Source: an uncultured Corynebacterium sp. (GTDB lineage: Bacteria > Actinomycetota > Actinomycetes > Mycobacteriales > Mycobacteriaceae). Taken from it: 64,000 bases of DNA. The first letter of the stretch is position 1, and each line of letters starts with the position of its first letter. Shown here one piece after another: positions 26,239-33,987 of the stretch. The notes under the pieces were generated by a model, which had not been told where the DNA came from, did no database searches, and was given only the letters and a program-made list of their open reading frames with translations. The stretch is taken from the NCBI GenBank assembly GCA_946223355.1, contig CAMIPB010000005.1:1-64000 (forward strand), given 5' to 3'. The translations under genes and the position numbers were made by a program.

Positions 26239-27120
26239 TTATTTCTTGCTCACTTTGGCAGATTTAATCTTTACTTCCTTCGCCGGCTCGCCGTCGCCCA
26301 TGCCAGTAGCATCACCCTTGACGCCAGCATCAGCTATCTTGTCCAATGTCTTAAGACCATCCTCACTGATTTGTCCAAAGTAGGTGTAGTCCGGAGCGAG
26401 TGGGGAGTCCTTGTAGTTGAGGAAGAACTGCGATCCATTGGTGTCTGGACCTGCATTGGCCATCGCAATAGAACCACGTGGGTAGATGACCGTGTCACCC
26501 AACTTGGAAGATTCCTTTTCATCTGTTGGGTATTCGTTAGCAAAGCTAAAGCCAGGACCTCCCGAACCCTTACCGGAAGGATCACCACACTGCAGGACGT
26601 GGATTCCGCTGGTGGTTAGACGGTGGCATACGGTGTCGTCGTAGTACTTTTCCTTCGCAAGATGCTCAATCGCATTGACGGTACAAGGAGCAACGCCGCG
26701 ATCAAGCTCCATACCTATCTTTCCTTGGTTCGTATTCAAGGCGATGTTGACAGTGCCCTTGGTAGAAACCTTCTTGGTATCCGGCTTCGAAACCTTTTTA
26801 GCCGCACGTTCAGCATCTGGGTATTCACATTCAACCGTCTTTGGAAGTGCTTTGGCACGCTTCATCGCAAGCGGCTCACCTTGGGGTTGCTCTTCAGGTG
26901 CCTCAGGCTCAGTAGAGTTAGCGGCTTGATCGGCCTGGATCTGTTCCGGAGAAGGCTCGCGAGTTGCCATGTAGGTGATTCCGCCGGCAATAGCCAAAAT
27001 GGCCAAAAGTGACCAAAGGACGACGCCGAGTGGGCGGGCTTTTTCCTTGCGTTCACGGCTCTTGAGCTCACGGCGCAAGGAGTTGAGAGATTCCTCGCTG
27101 CGCTTACGATTATCAGACAC
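26239..27120 (-). CDS. Membrane-anchored cyclophilin-type peptidyl-prolyl isomerase
   Basis: A 293-residue protein. A charged cytosolic N-terminus (LNSLRRELKSRERKEKAR) precedes one membrane helix (about 28-50), an acidic Glu/Pro linker and an extracytoplasmic cyclophilin domain. Family motifs are CHRLTTSGIHVLQCGDPSGKG, GSIAMANAGPDTNGSQFFL and TYFGQISEDGLKTLD. It should speed proline isomerisation in exported proteins. The usual catalytic Arg region is altered (CHRLT instead of FHRVI), as in the actinobacterial branch. It diverges from tpx, and the shared 158-base gap holds a phased repeat array. Confidence 0.92.
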   Translation of the reverse strand: MSDNRKRSEESLNSLRRELKSRERKEKARPLGVVLWSLLAILAIAGGITYMATREPSPEQIQADQAANSTEPEAPEEQPQGEPLAMKRAKALPKTVECEYPDAERAAKKVSKPDTKKVSTKGTVNIALNTNQGKIGMELDRGVAPCTVNAIEHLAKEKYYDDTVCHRLTTSGIHVLQCGDPSGKGSGGPGFSFANEYPTDEKESSKLGDTVIYPRGSIAMANAGPDTNGSQFFLNYKDSPLAPDYTYFGQISEDGLKTLDKIADAGVKGDATGMGDGEPAKEVKIKSAKVSKK

Positions 27121-27183
27121 TGTTGTAGATCTACCTTTTCTTTAGAAAGTAACCACGAAAAAGTTCGTTGATTCGGGTTAAGT

Positions 27184-27220
27184 TTAGGTGCGTTCTAGGT
27201 TTGCTCTAGGACGATTCTAG
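27184..27220. promoter_or_regulatory. Four N7-spaced tetranucleotides (OxyR-like operator architecture)
   Basis: TTAG (27184-27187) and CTAG at 27195-27198, 27206-27209 and 27217-27220 are separated by exactly seven bases each, an 11-bp period. The E. coli OxyR site is four tetranucleotides with the same N7 spacing (ATAG/CTAT). The array lies about 60 bases before tpx, a peroxidase gene, and about 65 bases before the divergent cyclophilin gene. Binding by OxyR or another LysR-type regulator is inference. Confidence 0.5.
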
Positions 27221-27265
27221 ACTGTAGCGACTTCCAAGTTGTAGCGAGGTTGCGCAATGCACGAC

Positions 27266-27281
27266 TATGGTGGGGAACATG
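27266..27281 (+). promoter_or_regulatory. Candidate leaderless promoter of tpx
   Basis: TATGGT at 27266-27271 is followed by seven bases and then the ATG at 27279, the spacing expected when transcription starts at the A of the start codon. GTGGGGA is also purine-rich but too close to the ATG for a good ribosome site. No consensus -35 is seen at 17 bases, which would fit an activator-dependent promoter. Confidence 0.5.
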
Positions 27282-27779
27282 TCAAACGTAACTTTTAAAA
27301 ATGAACCTACGACCACCGTTGGAAACCTGCCACAGGAAGGCACCCAGTTGCCTAACCTCACGTTGGTAGGGACGGACTTGACAGAAATCAATACCTCGGA
27401 TTTTCAGGGCAAGCGCCTTGTTATCTCAACCTTCCCATCCGTTGATACCGGCACTTGCGCACAGGCGCTGCGTACCTTCAATGAGAAGGCCACCGAGATG
27501 GACAATACCGTTGTGCTTAACGCTTCCAAGGATTTGCCTTTCGCTTTGGGCCGTTTCTGTGCTGCAGAGGGCATTGACAACGTAGTAGCCGGATCAGCTT
27601 TTCGTACTCAGTTCGGTGAAGAGCTGGGAGTCACGCTCGAAGGAAGCCCACTCAAGGGACTTCTCACCCGAGCTGTCATCGTGACAGATGAAGAGCACAA
27701 GGTGACATACGTCCAACTGGTGGAAGAAATCACCGAAGAGCCGGACTATGACGCTGTGCTTGAAGCACTAAAGAAGTAG
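27279..27779 (+). CDS. tpx: Thiol peroxidase Tpx
   Basis: A 166-residue atypical two-Cys peroxiredoxin that reduces peroxides using thioredoxin. The peroxidatic Cys is in FPSVDTGTCAQALRTFN and the resolving Cys in ALGRFCAAEGIDN; the intervening spacing matches Tpx. It starts at ATG 27279 (residues SNVTFKN); an in-frame ATG four codons earlier has no site. The upstream region has a leaderless-type promoter and an OxyR-like repeat array. It stands as a probable single gene. Confidence 0.95.
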   Translation: MSNVTFKNEPTTTVGNLPQEGTQLPNLTLVGTDLTEINTSDFQGKRLVISTFPSVDTGTCAQALRTFNEKATEMDNTVVLNASKDLPFALGRFCAAEGIDNVVAGSAFRTQFGEELGVTLEGSPLKGLLTRAVIVTDEEHKVTYVQLVEEITEEPDYDAVLEALKK

Positions 27780-27795
27780 AGCAGTAAAAACTTGA

Positions 27796-27833
27796 TGTAG
27801 CGCTTTCGAGCGAATTTTGTGCTCGCAGCTACA
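27796..27833 (+). repeat. Inverted repeat between tpx and the hydrolase gene
   Basis: TGTAGC (27796-27801) pairs with GCTACA (27828-27833), and CGAGC (27807-27811) with GCTCG (27821-27825), separated by an asymmetric internal loop. No T tract follows, so it could be an RNA 3'-end structure or a regulatory site rather than a classic terminator. Confidence 0.5.
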
Positions 27834-27844
27834 GGGCCAAGGTC

Positions 27845-27859
27845 TATAGTGTGACTATG
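27845..27859 (+). promoter_or_regulatory. Leaderless promoter of the metallo-hydrolase gene
   Basis: TATAGT at 27845-27850 lies six bases before ATG 27857, so the transcript would begin at or next to the start codon. There is no Shine-Dalgarno sequence before this ATG. Confidence 0.6.
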
Positions 27860-28510
27860 GAACTTAGTGGTTTTGTAGCAGGACCGTATAAAACAAATTC
27901 TTACCTCCTGTCAGATAAGGGGCGGGGAGTAGTCATTGACCCGGGTATGCACGCCGCTGCCCGGGTTGATTCATGGCTTGAGGACAACAACTTGGAGCTA
28001 GATGCGATAGTCCTTACCCATGGGCACCTTGACCACACACGTGAAGCAGGTGACCTAGCGCGCAAGTACAACGTTCCCGTCTATATCCATGCACAAGACG
28101 AATTCATGTTGAAAGATGGCTCAGGGGTGAGCCAACAGTCGCAAATTCTGTTTAACGCCGCCGATATGGTGCCCATCGCTGATCTGCGCTACCTCGTAGA
28201 AGGTGAAGTCATCGACATTGTGGGAAAGAAATTCCAAGTGCTCCATTGTCCAGGGCATTCTCCAGGAAGCGTCGTCCTTCTTGGAGTAGGAATCGGTATT
28301 TGTGGTGATGTTGTGTTCAAGGGATCTATCGGGCGTACTGACTTGCCGCAATCGAACCACGAAGACATGGAGAGCTCCTTGAGAAAGCTCCTAGATAATG
28401 TTGCAGACGATGTCTTATTTTTGCCAGGACATGGACCAACCACCACGATGCGAAACGAACGCATGACCAATCCGTTCTTGCTCGATTTGTCACAAGGTAG
28501 GCTGAATTAA
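27857..28510 (+). CDS. Metallo-beta-lactamase-fold hydrolase (glyoxalase II-like)
   Basis: A 217-residue member of the metallo-beta-lactamase superfamily, matching the glyoxalase II-like gene that precedes hisS in mycobacteria. The metal-binding signature THGHLDHT is intact, with later ligands in LHCPGHSPGSV, CGDVVF and FLPGHGPTTT. Substrate is unknown; hydroxyacyl thioesters are the common guess. GTG 27851 is in frame, but the promoter spacing favours ATG 27857. HisS starts one base after the stop, so the two are co-transcribed. Confidence 0.88.
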   Translation: MELSGFVAGPYKTNSYLLSDKGRGVVIDPGMHAAARVDSWLEDNNLELDAIVLTHGHLDHTREAGDLARKYNVPVYIHAQDEFMLKDGSGVSQQSQILFNAADMVPIADLRYLVEGEVIDIVGKKFQVLHCPGHSPGSVVLLGVGIGICGDVVFKGSIGRTDLPQSNHEDMESSLRKLLDNVADDVLFLPGHGPTTTMRNERMTNPFLLDLSQGRLN

Positions 28511-28511
28511 C

Positions 28512-29795
28512 GTGAGCGATAACAAGAAATTCAAGGCCCTATCCGCACCTAAAGGAGTCCCGGACTATATCCCACCACAGTCCGAAGTTTTTTATCACGT
28601 GCGTGACACGATGGTTCAACAGGCGCACCTTTCAGGGTTCCAGCACATTGAGCTTCCAATCTTTGAAGACACAACCTTGTTCGCCCGTGGCGTAGGCGAG
28701 TCAACCGATGTTGTGTCTAAAGAGATGTACACTTTCGCGGACAGGGGAGAGCGTTCGGTGACGCTGCGTCCTGAAGGCACAGCAGGTGTTATGCGTGCGG
28801 TCATCGAACATAATCTGGACCGCGGTCAGCTCCCCGTCAAGTTGAATTACTTCGGCCCATTCTTTCGCTATGAGCGCCCACAAGCCGGACGATACCGCCA
28901 ACTGCAACAGGTAGGCGTCGAAGCTATTGGTGTGGATGATCCTGCTCTAGATGCTGAAGTGATCGCGCTAGCAGATCGCTCCTTCCGAGCACTTGGACTA
29001 ACCGGCTTTCGTTTGGAACTAACTAGCTTGGGCGATAACAACTGCCGCCCGGAGTATCGCAAGAAACTACAAGAGTTCTTGTTTGCATTGCCTCTCGACG
29101 AGGAAACGCGCAAGCGCGCTGAAATCAATCCGCTCCGCGTTCTGGACGATAAGCGTGATGAAGTCAAGAAAATGACGGCAGATGCGCCACTCATGCTGGA
29201 CCATTTGGATGCTCCGTGCCAAGAACATTTTGAAACCGTGACAGGTCTGCTTGATGACATGGGCGTTGCTTATGAAGTCAACCCACGTATGGTTCGAGGA
29301 CTGGACTACTACACTAAGACCACGTTTGAGTTTGTCCACGACGGATTAGGTGCTCAGTCCGGCATTGGTGGAGGTGGGCGTTACGACGGCCTCATGGCTC
29401 AACTCGGCGGACAAGACTTGTCCGGTATTGGCTACGGCCTCGGTGTAGATCGCGCGGTGCTGGCAATGGAGGCTGAAGGCATCACCGTCGATGCCTCTGT
29501 GCATAGGGTAGACGTGTACGGCGTTGCACTGGGTGCTGATGCTAAACGACGCATGAGCGTTATCATCAATGAACTTCGTGCTAATGGCATTGCCTGTGAC
29601 ATGTCTTTTGGCGACCGCGGACTCAAGGGCGCGATGAAGGGCGCGAATCGTTCCGGTGCTCGCTTTGCCCTAGTTTTGGGCGAACAGGAGCTTGAGGCAG
29701 GCACCATTGCGGTTAAGGATATGGCTGCTCAAGAGCAAAAGGACGTAGCGTTAGACGATGTTGTGTCTACGCTACGGTCCCAATTGCAGAACTAA
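28512..29795 (+). CDS. hisS: Histidyl-tRNA synthetase
   Basis: A class II synthetase of 427 residues. Motif 1 lies near GVPDYIPPQ, motif 2 in FRYERPQAGRYRQLQQ, the His-specific motif in RGLDYYTKTTFEF, and GIGYGLGVDRAVLA is motif 3; a C-terminal anticodon-binding domain follows. The start is GTG 28512. It converges on sdaA with only 12 bases between the stop codons. Confidence 0.97.
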   Translation: MSDNKKFKALSAPKGVPDYIPPQSEVFYHVRDTMVQQAHLSGFQHIELPIFEDTTLFARGVGESTDVVSKEMYTFADRGERSVTLRPEGTAGVMRAVIEHNLDRGQLPVKLNYFGPFFRYERPQAGRYRQLQQVGVEAIGVDDPALDAEVIALADRSFRALGLTGFRLELTSLGDNNCRPEYRKKLQEFLFALPLDEETRKRAEINPLRVLDDKRDEVKKMTADAPLMLDHLDAPCQEHFETVTGLLDDMGVAYEVNPRMVRGLDYYTKTTFEFVHDGLGAQSGIGGGGRYDGLMAQLGGQDLSGIGYGLGVDRAVLAMEAEGITVDASVHRVDVYGVALGADAKRRMSVIINELRANGIACDMSFGDRGLKGAMKGANRSGARFALVLGEQELEAGTIAVKDMAAQEQKDVALDDVVSTLRSQLQN

Positions 29796-29807
29796 CAGTA
29801 TGCAGAT

Positions 29808-31217
29808 TTAGCAGTTCACTTGGCTGACTGGCATGCCTAAGGTCTTTGCCAGTCCGCCCAAGGAGGTCTCCTTGTACTTGGAGAGCATGTCTCGCCCAGT
29901 ATCCGCCATCGTTTGAACTGCGTTGTCCAGGCTTACGTGGTGGGTTCCTTCACCCATCAAAGCCAGACGGGCGGCATTAATTGCTTTAACCGCACCAATT
30001 GCATTGCGCTCGATACACGGAATTTGCACGAGTCCGCCCACGGGATCACATGTGAGACCCAAATTGTGTTCCAGCGCGATCTCCGCGGCATTTTCTACTT
30101 GGGCAGCAGTTCCGCCTAAGAGTTCTGCCATGCCTGCAGCCGCCATGGAACATGCGGAACCGACTTCTCCCTGGCAACCAACCTCTGCGCCAGAAATGGA
30201 TGCATTTTGCTTAATGATCATGCCGATCGCGCCTGCGGTAAGCATGTAACGACGAGCATCGCTGCGGGTAAAATCTGTGCGAAAATCGCGCGCGTAGTGC
30301 AATACTGCGGGAATGATACCGGAGGCGCCATTAGTGGGTGCGGTAATAACCCGTCCGCCAGCAGCGTTTTGCTCATTGACTGCGAGGGCATATAGGTTCA
30401 CCCATTCCATCGCAGAAAAGCCACATGAGCGCTCCTCGGTGCGCTCCAAGAGACGACGATAAACATCTGGTGCACGACGAGGTACATTGAGTCCGCCAGG
30501 CAAAATGCCAGATGAGCTGATACCTGCGGTTACGCACTCGCGCATTACATCCCAAGCACGGTCCAAATGCACGTAGACTGCATCTAAACCGCCATTGGAT
30601 CGGTGAAGTACTTCTTCGTTGGCAGCGACAACTTCCCAGATTGCCAGGTCTGCTTCTCGGCAGTGTGCAAGAAGTTCGGCGCAATTGTTGAATGGGTAAG
30701 GTACTTCTTCTTGCTGGTTTGCGGCTGCAGCACCAGCTGGAACTTTATCGCGGGAAGCTACTTCAGCATCGAGCTCCGCGCGCGACAAAACGAAACCGCC
30801 ACCTACGGAGAAATACTCTGCACCTTCAGCAAGAACAGTGCCTTCAGCATCCCACGCGGTAAAAATCAGGCAGTTTGGATGCTCAGGGACTGGCTCGTTG
30901 TTAAAGGCAATCTCGTAGTCCATCGTGCCCAATGGGCCGGTGATGGAGCCAGCAAGAGGGATTTCGTCGTTTGGACCTGGTTCCACGTCTTCCGGAACCG
31001 TAGTTGGAGTCCAACCTACTAAGCCGAGGATCGTTGCGCGATCTGTTGCATGGCCCTTACCAGTCGCGGACAGGGAACCACGAAGTTCTATGTGAACCTT
31101 TGCTGGATCTACCGGTAACGATTCGACAAATGATTTCGCTGCTCGCATGGGGCCCACGGTATGTGAGGAAGACGGGCCAATGCCGATACTGAAAATGTCA
31201 GTGACGCTGATGGTCAA
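29808..31217 (-). CDS. sdaA: L-serine ammonia-lyase (iron-sulfur, single chain)
   Basis: Deaminates L-serine to pyruvate and ammonia, 469 residues. The beta domain opens with IGPSSSHTVGPMRAA. The alpha domain carries the [4Fe-4S] cysteines in GCQGEVGSACS, LTCDPVGG and QIPCIERNA. The protein ends in Cys (QVNC); in the characterised Legionella enzyme the C-terminal Cys tail enters the active site as an extra ligand, so the same autoinhibitory arrangement is likely. It is transcribed alone or at the end of the minus-strand run and diverges from nothing; hisS converges on it. Confidence 0.95.
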   Translation of the reverse strand: MTISVTDIFSIGIGPSSSHTVGPMRAAKSFVESLPVDPAKVHIELRGSLSATGKGHATDRATILGLVGWTPTTVPEDVEPGPNDEIPLAGSITGPLGTMDYEIAFNNEPVPEHPNCLIFTAWDAEGTVLAEGAEYFSVGGGFVLSRAELDAEVASRDKVPAGAAAANQQEEVPYPFNNCAELLAHCREADLAIWEVVAANEEVLHRSNGGLDAVYVHLDRAWDVMRECVTAGISSSGILPGGLNVPRRAPDVYRRLLERTEERSCGFSAMEWVNLYALAVNEQNAAGGRVITAPTNGASGIIPAVLHYARDFRTDFTRSDARRYMLTAGAIGMIIKQNASISGAEVGCQGEVGSACSMAAAGMAELLGGTAAQVENAAEIALEHNLGLTCDPVGGLVQIPCIERNAIGAVKAINAARLALMGEGTHHVSLDNAVQTMADTGRDMLSKYKETSLGGLAKTLGMPVSQVNC

Positions 31218-31288
31218 AACGGCTGCTCCTTTCCGAATGTGTTACATACCATATTACAGCTCAATTAGTGTGCTTCGCTGCAGTGGCG

Positions 31289-31945
31289 CTAATTGGTGCC
31301 CCCATAATCCCGTAATAGCTCTGTCATGGATTGAAAGTCATCTGGTATGCCTGCGCCGCTTGGTCTAGTTGGTGAAGAAGGAGCAAGGCCTTCGACCTGC
31401 TGATTGTTTGAGACCATCAGCTGAGCAAGCTCAGTAGCTGCTTGAGTAATACGATTTGTAACTTCTTGGCCAGCATCTGATCCGTAGTCCTCAGTAGCCA
31501 TAAATACCGAGGTAGGAACCACCAAAGCATGCATAAAACTCAAAAGTGGCCGTACCGCATGTTCGAGCATAAGTGAATGTCTACTTGTGCCCGCTGTTGC
31601 ACCAATTATCGTTGGCACACCGCTGAGCGTGTGCGTATCGAGGACGTCGAAAAGCATCTTGAAAAGGCCCGAGTAGCTTCCCTGAAACACAGGGGTCACG
31701 GCTATGAGTCCATCAGCTAAGGCAAGCGCCTTTTTGGCCTCATCGAGCTTTGGCGTTGGTTGCCCAAAATTGTTGTACGCTTTTGCGAGTTCTGGAAGTA
31801 GCTCTTTGATTTCAAAGTGGTTAACTGAGATGTCTTCGCCGCGCCCTGCAATTTGTGTGCGTACTGCTGAAGACAGTTCCACAGCGAGGTTGCTGGTCGT
31901 AGACGGAGTGGACATGCCAGCGGAAAGTACAACAAGGTGGCGCAT
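31289..31945 (-). CDS. FMN reductase partner of a luciferase-like monooxygenase (CE1759 family)
   Basis: A 218-residue flavodoxin-like NADPH-dependent FMN reductase. The phosphate-binding loop is SAGMSTPSTTSNLA, and the flavin region has TPVFQGSYSGLFKMLFD and GATAGTSRHS. It fits the family defined by Corynebacterium efficiens CE1759, reductases encoded next to a luciferase-like monooxygenase to which they supply reduced FMN. The monooxygenase gene lies four bases upstream. The substrate of the pair is not known; desulfonation is one possibility from relatives such as SsuE/MsuE. Confidence 0.88.
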   Translation of the reverse strand: MRHLVVLSAGMSTPSTTSNLAVELSSAVRTQIAGRGEDISVNHFEIKELLPELAKAYNNFGQPTPKLDEAKKALALADGLIAVTPVFQGSYSGLFKMLFDVLDTHTLSGVPTIIGATAGTSRHSLMLEHAVRPLLSFMHALVVPTSVFMATEDYGSDAGQEVTNRITQAATELAQLMVSNNQQVEGLAPSSPTRPSGAGIPDDFQSMTELLRDYGGTN

Positions 31946-31949
31946 AAGG

Positions 31950-33077
31950 TTAGCTGCTTTCAGATGAGTTGCGGTTGACAGGATCGACGAAATGATGAGG
32001 AGATTCAGGATTGGCTACCAAGCTTTGATGCGTTGGCGGGGCAGAAGGCACATGCTCGGGACGTCGCTTTTCCATGCGGCGCCGAAGCTCAGGGACAACT
32101 TGAGTGCCCAGGATCTCAATCTGTGAAAGAACCACTTCTTCTGGAAGACCAGCATGGTCAATGAGGAACAACTGTCGCTGATAGTCTCCCATCCAATCAG
32201 CAAACTGCATAGTGCGTTCGATGACCTGCTCAACTGTTCCGACCGTAAGTGGTGTCGTGGCAGAAAATTCTTCCAACGAAGGGCCATGGCCATAGACCGG
32301 AGCATTGTCGAAATATGGACGAAAGAAATCTTTAGCGGCTTGTTCAGTCTCTCCGATGAAGACGTGTCCGCCAAGCCCAACGATTGCTTGGTCTGCTCGG
32401 CCGTGACCGTAAGACTCAAAGCGACGTCGGTAAATGCTCACCATTTTGGCAGTATGTTCTTTATTCCAGAAAATGTTGTTGTGGAAGAAACCATCGCCAT
32501 AAAACGCAGCCTGCTCCGCTATTTGAACTGAGCGAATCGAGCCGTGCCAAACAAAGGGAGGGGTGTTATCCAGAGGAAATGGCGTAGAAGTATAGCCCTG
32601 GATAGGGGTGCGAAATTTTCCCTGCCAGCTGATGTTTTTCTCGCGCCAAAGACGGCGAAGCAGGTGATAATTTTCTACTGCGAGCGGGATTCCCTGGCGA
32701 ATGTCTTTCCCGAACCAAGGATAAACGGGCCCAGTGTTTCCGCGCCCCATCATTAAATCAATGCGTCCACCCGATAAGTGCTGAAGGAATGCGTAATCTT
32801 CAGCAATCTTGAGAGGGTCGTTGGTCGTTATCAGCGTGGTAGACGTTGATAGCAACAGGCGTTTGGTCTGTGCTGCGATAAAGCCTAGGTGGGTTGTAGG
32901 TGATGACGGGACAAATGGTGGATTGTGGTGCTCACCGGTGGCAAAGACGTCCAACCCAACTTCTTCCGCCTTGAGGGCATATTTGGTAATCGAAGCTATG
33001 CGTTCACCTTCAGAGGGCGTGGAGCCGCTGATGGGATCGGAGGTGACATCGCCTACAGACATGATGCCAAACTGCAT
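31950..33077 (-). CDS. FMN-dependent luciferase-like monooxygenase (CE1758 family)
   Basis: A 375-residue bacterial-luciferase-fold enzyme (TIM barrel). Typical features are GVDVFATGEHHNPPFVPSS-like N-terminal strands (E-H-H), LSTSTTLITTNDPLKIAEDYA, and LSGGRIDLMMGRGNTGP. It uses reduced FMN, presumably from the co-transcribed reductase, and O2 to oxidise an organic substrate. The C-terminus is a Pro/His/Ser-rich extension (HVPSAPPTHQSLVANPES) outside the barrel. AAAGG lies six bases before the ATG. The 103-base upstream gap holds two palindromes that may be operators. Confidence 0.88.
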   Translation of the reverse strand: MQFGIMSVGDVTSDPISGSTPSEGERIASITKYALKAEEVGLDVFATGEHHNPPFVPSSPTTHLGFIAAQTKRLLLSTSTTLITTNDPLKIAEDYAFLQHLSGGRIDLMMGRGNTGPVYPWFGKDIRQGIPLAVENYHLLRRLWREKNISWQGKFRTPIQGYTSTPFPLDNTPPFVWHGSIRSVQIAEQAAFYGDGFFHNNIFWNKEHTAKMVSIYRRRFESYGHGRADQAIVGLGGHVFIGETEQAAKDFFRPYFDNAPVYGHGPSLEEFSATTPLTVGTVEQVIERTMQFADWMGDYQRQLFLIDHAGLPEEVVLSQIEILGTQVVPELRRRMEKRRPEHVPSAPPTHQSLVANPESPHHFVDPVNRNSSESS

Positions 33078-33124
33078 GAGGGACCTTTCGAAAGATTCGC
33101 GGAGGGGAAGAAATCTTCCATTCG

Positions 33125-33161
33125 TGACATGTCAACAATGTGGTTTGTGGAAGTATTCCAC
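33125..33161. promoter_or_regulatory. Two palindromes and a TTGACA upstream of the monooxygenase operon
   Basis: TGACATGTCA (33125-33134) is a perfect 10-bp palindrome. GTGGAAGTATTCCAC (33147-33161) has perfect 6-bp arms around GTA. On the minus strand a consensus TTGACA (33135-33130) overlaps the first palindrome; the matching -10 is poor. The layout suggests a regulated promoter 50-85 bases before the ATG. Confidence 0.45.
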
Positions 33162-33180
33162 GAACCTGGTGTGGGAAACC

Positions 33181-33906
33181 TTAGAGTTTCGATAACAAAG
33201 CGGGGAGATCCCGGGGAGAGATAACTCGCAGAGGCTTCTGGTCTTTCGATCCGCTCTCGGTTATGACGATTGCGCGCGGAGTTTGTCCACGCTTATTTGG
33301 GATGGCAAGTGCATCGTAGGCTTCTTGGGCAGAAACTGTGCGGGGTAGGAATACGGCCTGCTCATGTTTCTTGATGTATTTGATCGTGTCATGAACGCGC
33401 GCCTCTTCAGGAATATCAGCGATGTATTCAGCCACCCATCGGGTAAGCGCATTCATAGTCAGCAGGGTGACAAAATGTCCATCGGAATATACCGGAAACT
33501 GGGAAACATCCTTTGCCCTAATCAGTTCAAAGAGGTGCGTGATCGAATCGTCTGGGTGAAGCGTTATAACTTCCTGATCTTCAAGGACGCTCAGAGCTAG
33601 TGGCGGATCAAGCAACAAAGACTTTATATGATTGATGGAATCCACCGTCTCTTGAAATGGCTCCGCGATTGGTTTTCCGTCATTAAATTTGCCGTGTGAA
33701 ATTGCATTGCGAAGATTGCCGTAGTCTTTGAGAACCGCGGCTTGATCAGAAGATAGCCAATGTTTGGACGCTGCTTTATCTACCATCCACCAGAAAGAAT
33801 CACTGCGCTTTGCGCCTAACTCCACTCGCAGGAACGTCTCAATCTCGTTAAACGCAGAAATGAAATCCATCGCCCGCGATGAGCCGGTTTCAGCACGATC
33901 AGTCAT
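33181..33906 (-). CDS. HEPN-like domain fused to a CBS-domain pair
   Basis: A 241-residue cytosolic protein. The N-terminal helical part (residues 1-95) contains LRNAISHG with Arg66 and His71, the R-x4-H arrangement of HEPN domains, many of which are RNases or RNA-binding. The rest (about 98-240) forms two CBS repeats (EVITLHPDDSITHLFELI and AQEAYDALAIPNKRG), which usually bind adenine nucleotides. I therefore infer a nucleotide-sensing HEPN protein; catalysis is not proven, and the HEPN assignment rests mainly on that motif. ATG 33906 is six bases downstream of TATGGT, a leaderless arrangement. A 22-residue upstream frame is unlikely to be translated. Confidence 0.75.
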   Translation of the reverse strand: MTDRAETGSSRAMDFISAFNEIETFLRVELGAKRSDSFWWMVDKAASKHWLSSDQAAVLKDYGNLRNAISHGKFNDGKPIAEPFQETVDSINHIKSLLLDPPLALSVLEDQEVITLHPDDSITHLFELIRAKDVSQFPVYSDGHFVTLLTMNALTRWVAEYIADIPEEARVHDTIKYIKKHEQAVFLPRTVSAQEAYDALAIPNKRGQTPRAIVITESGSKDQKPLRVISPRDLPALLSKL

Positions 33907-33912
33907 GCCCCC

Positions 33913-33949
33913 ACCATACAAACATTGGTGAGGGCAGTGTGAGGGCAGT
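33913..33949 (-). promoter_or_regulatory. Leaderless promoter and 11-bp tandem repeat before the HEPN/CBS gene
   Basis: On the minus strand, TATGGT (33918-33913) sits six bases before the ATG, with no Shine-Dalgarno sequence. Just upstream, GTGAGGGCAGT is repeated exactly in tandem (33928-33938 and 33939-33949), a one-helical-turn period, where the -35 would lie. This may be an activator site. Confidence 0.5.
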
Positions 33950-33987
33950 GCCTGGAACTTAGAGCGGTTCAAAGCGGATTAGGGGAA

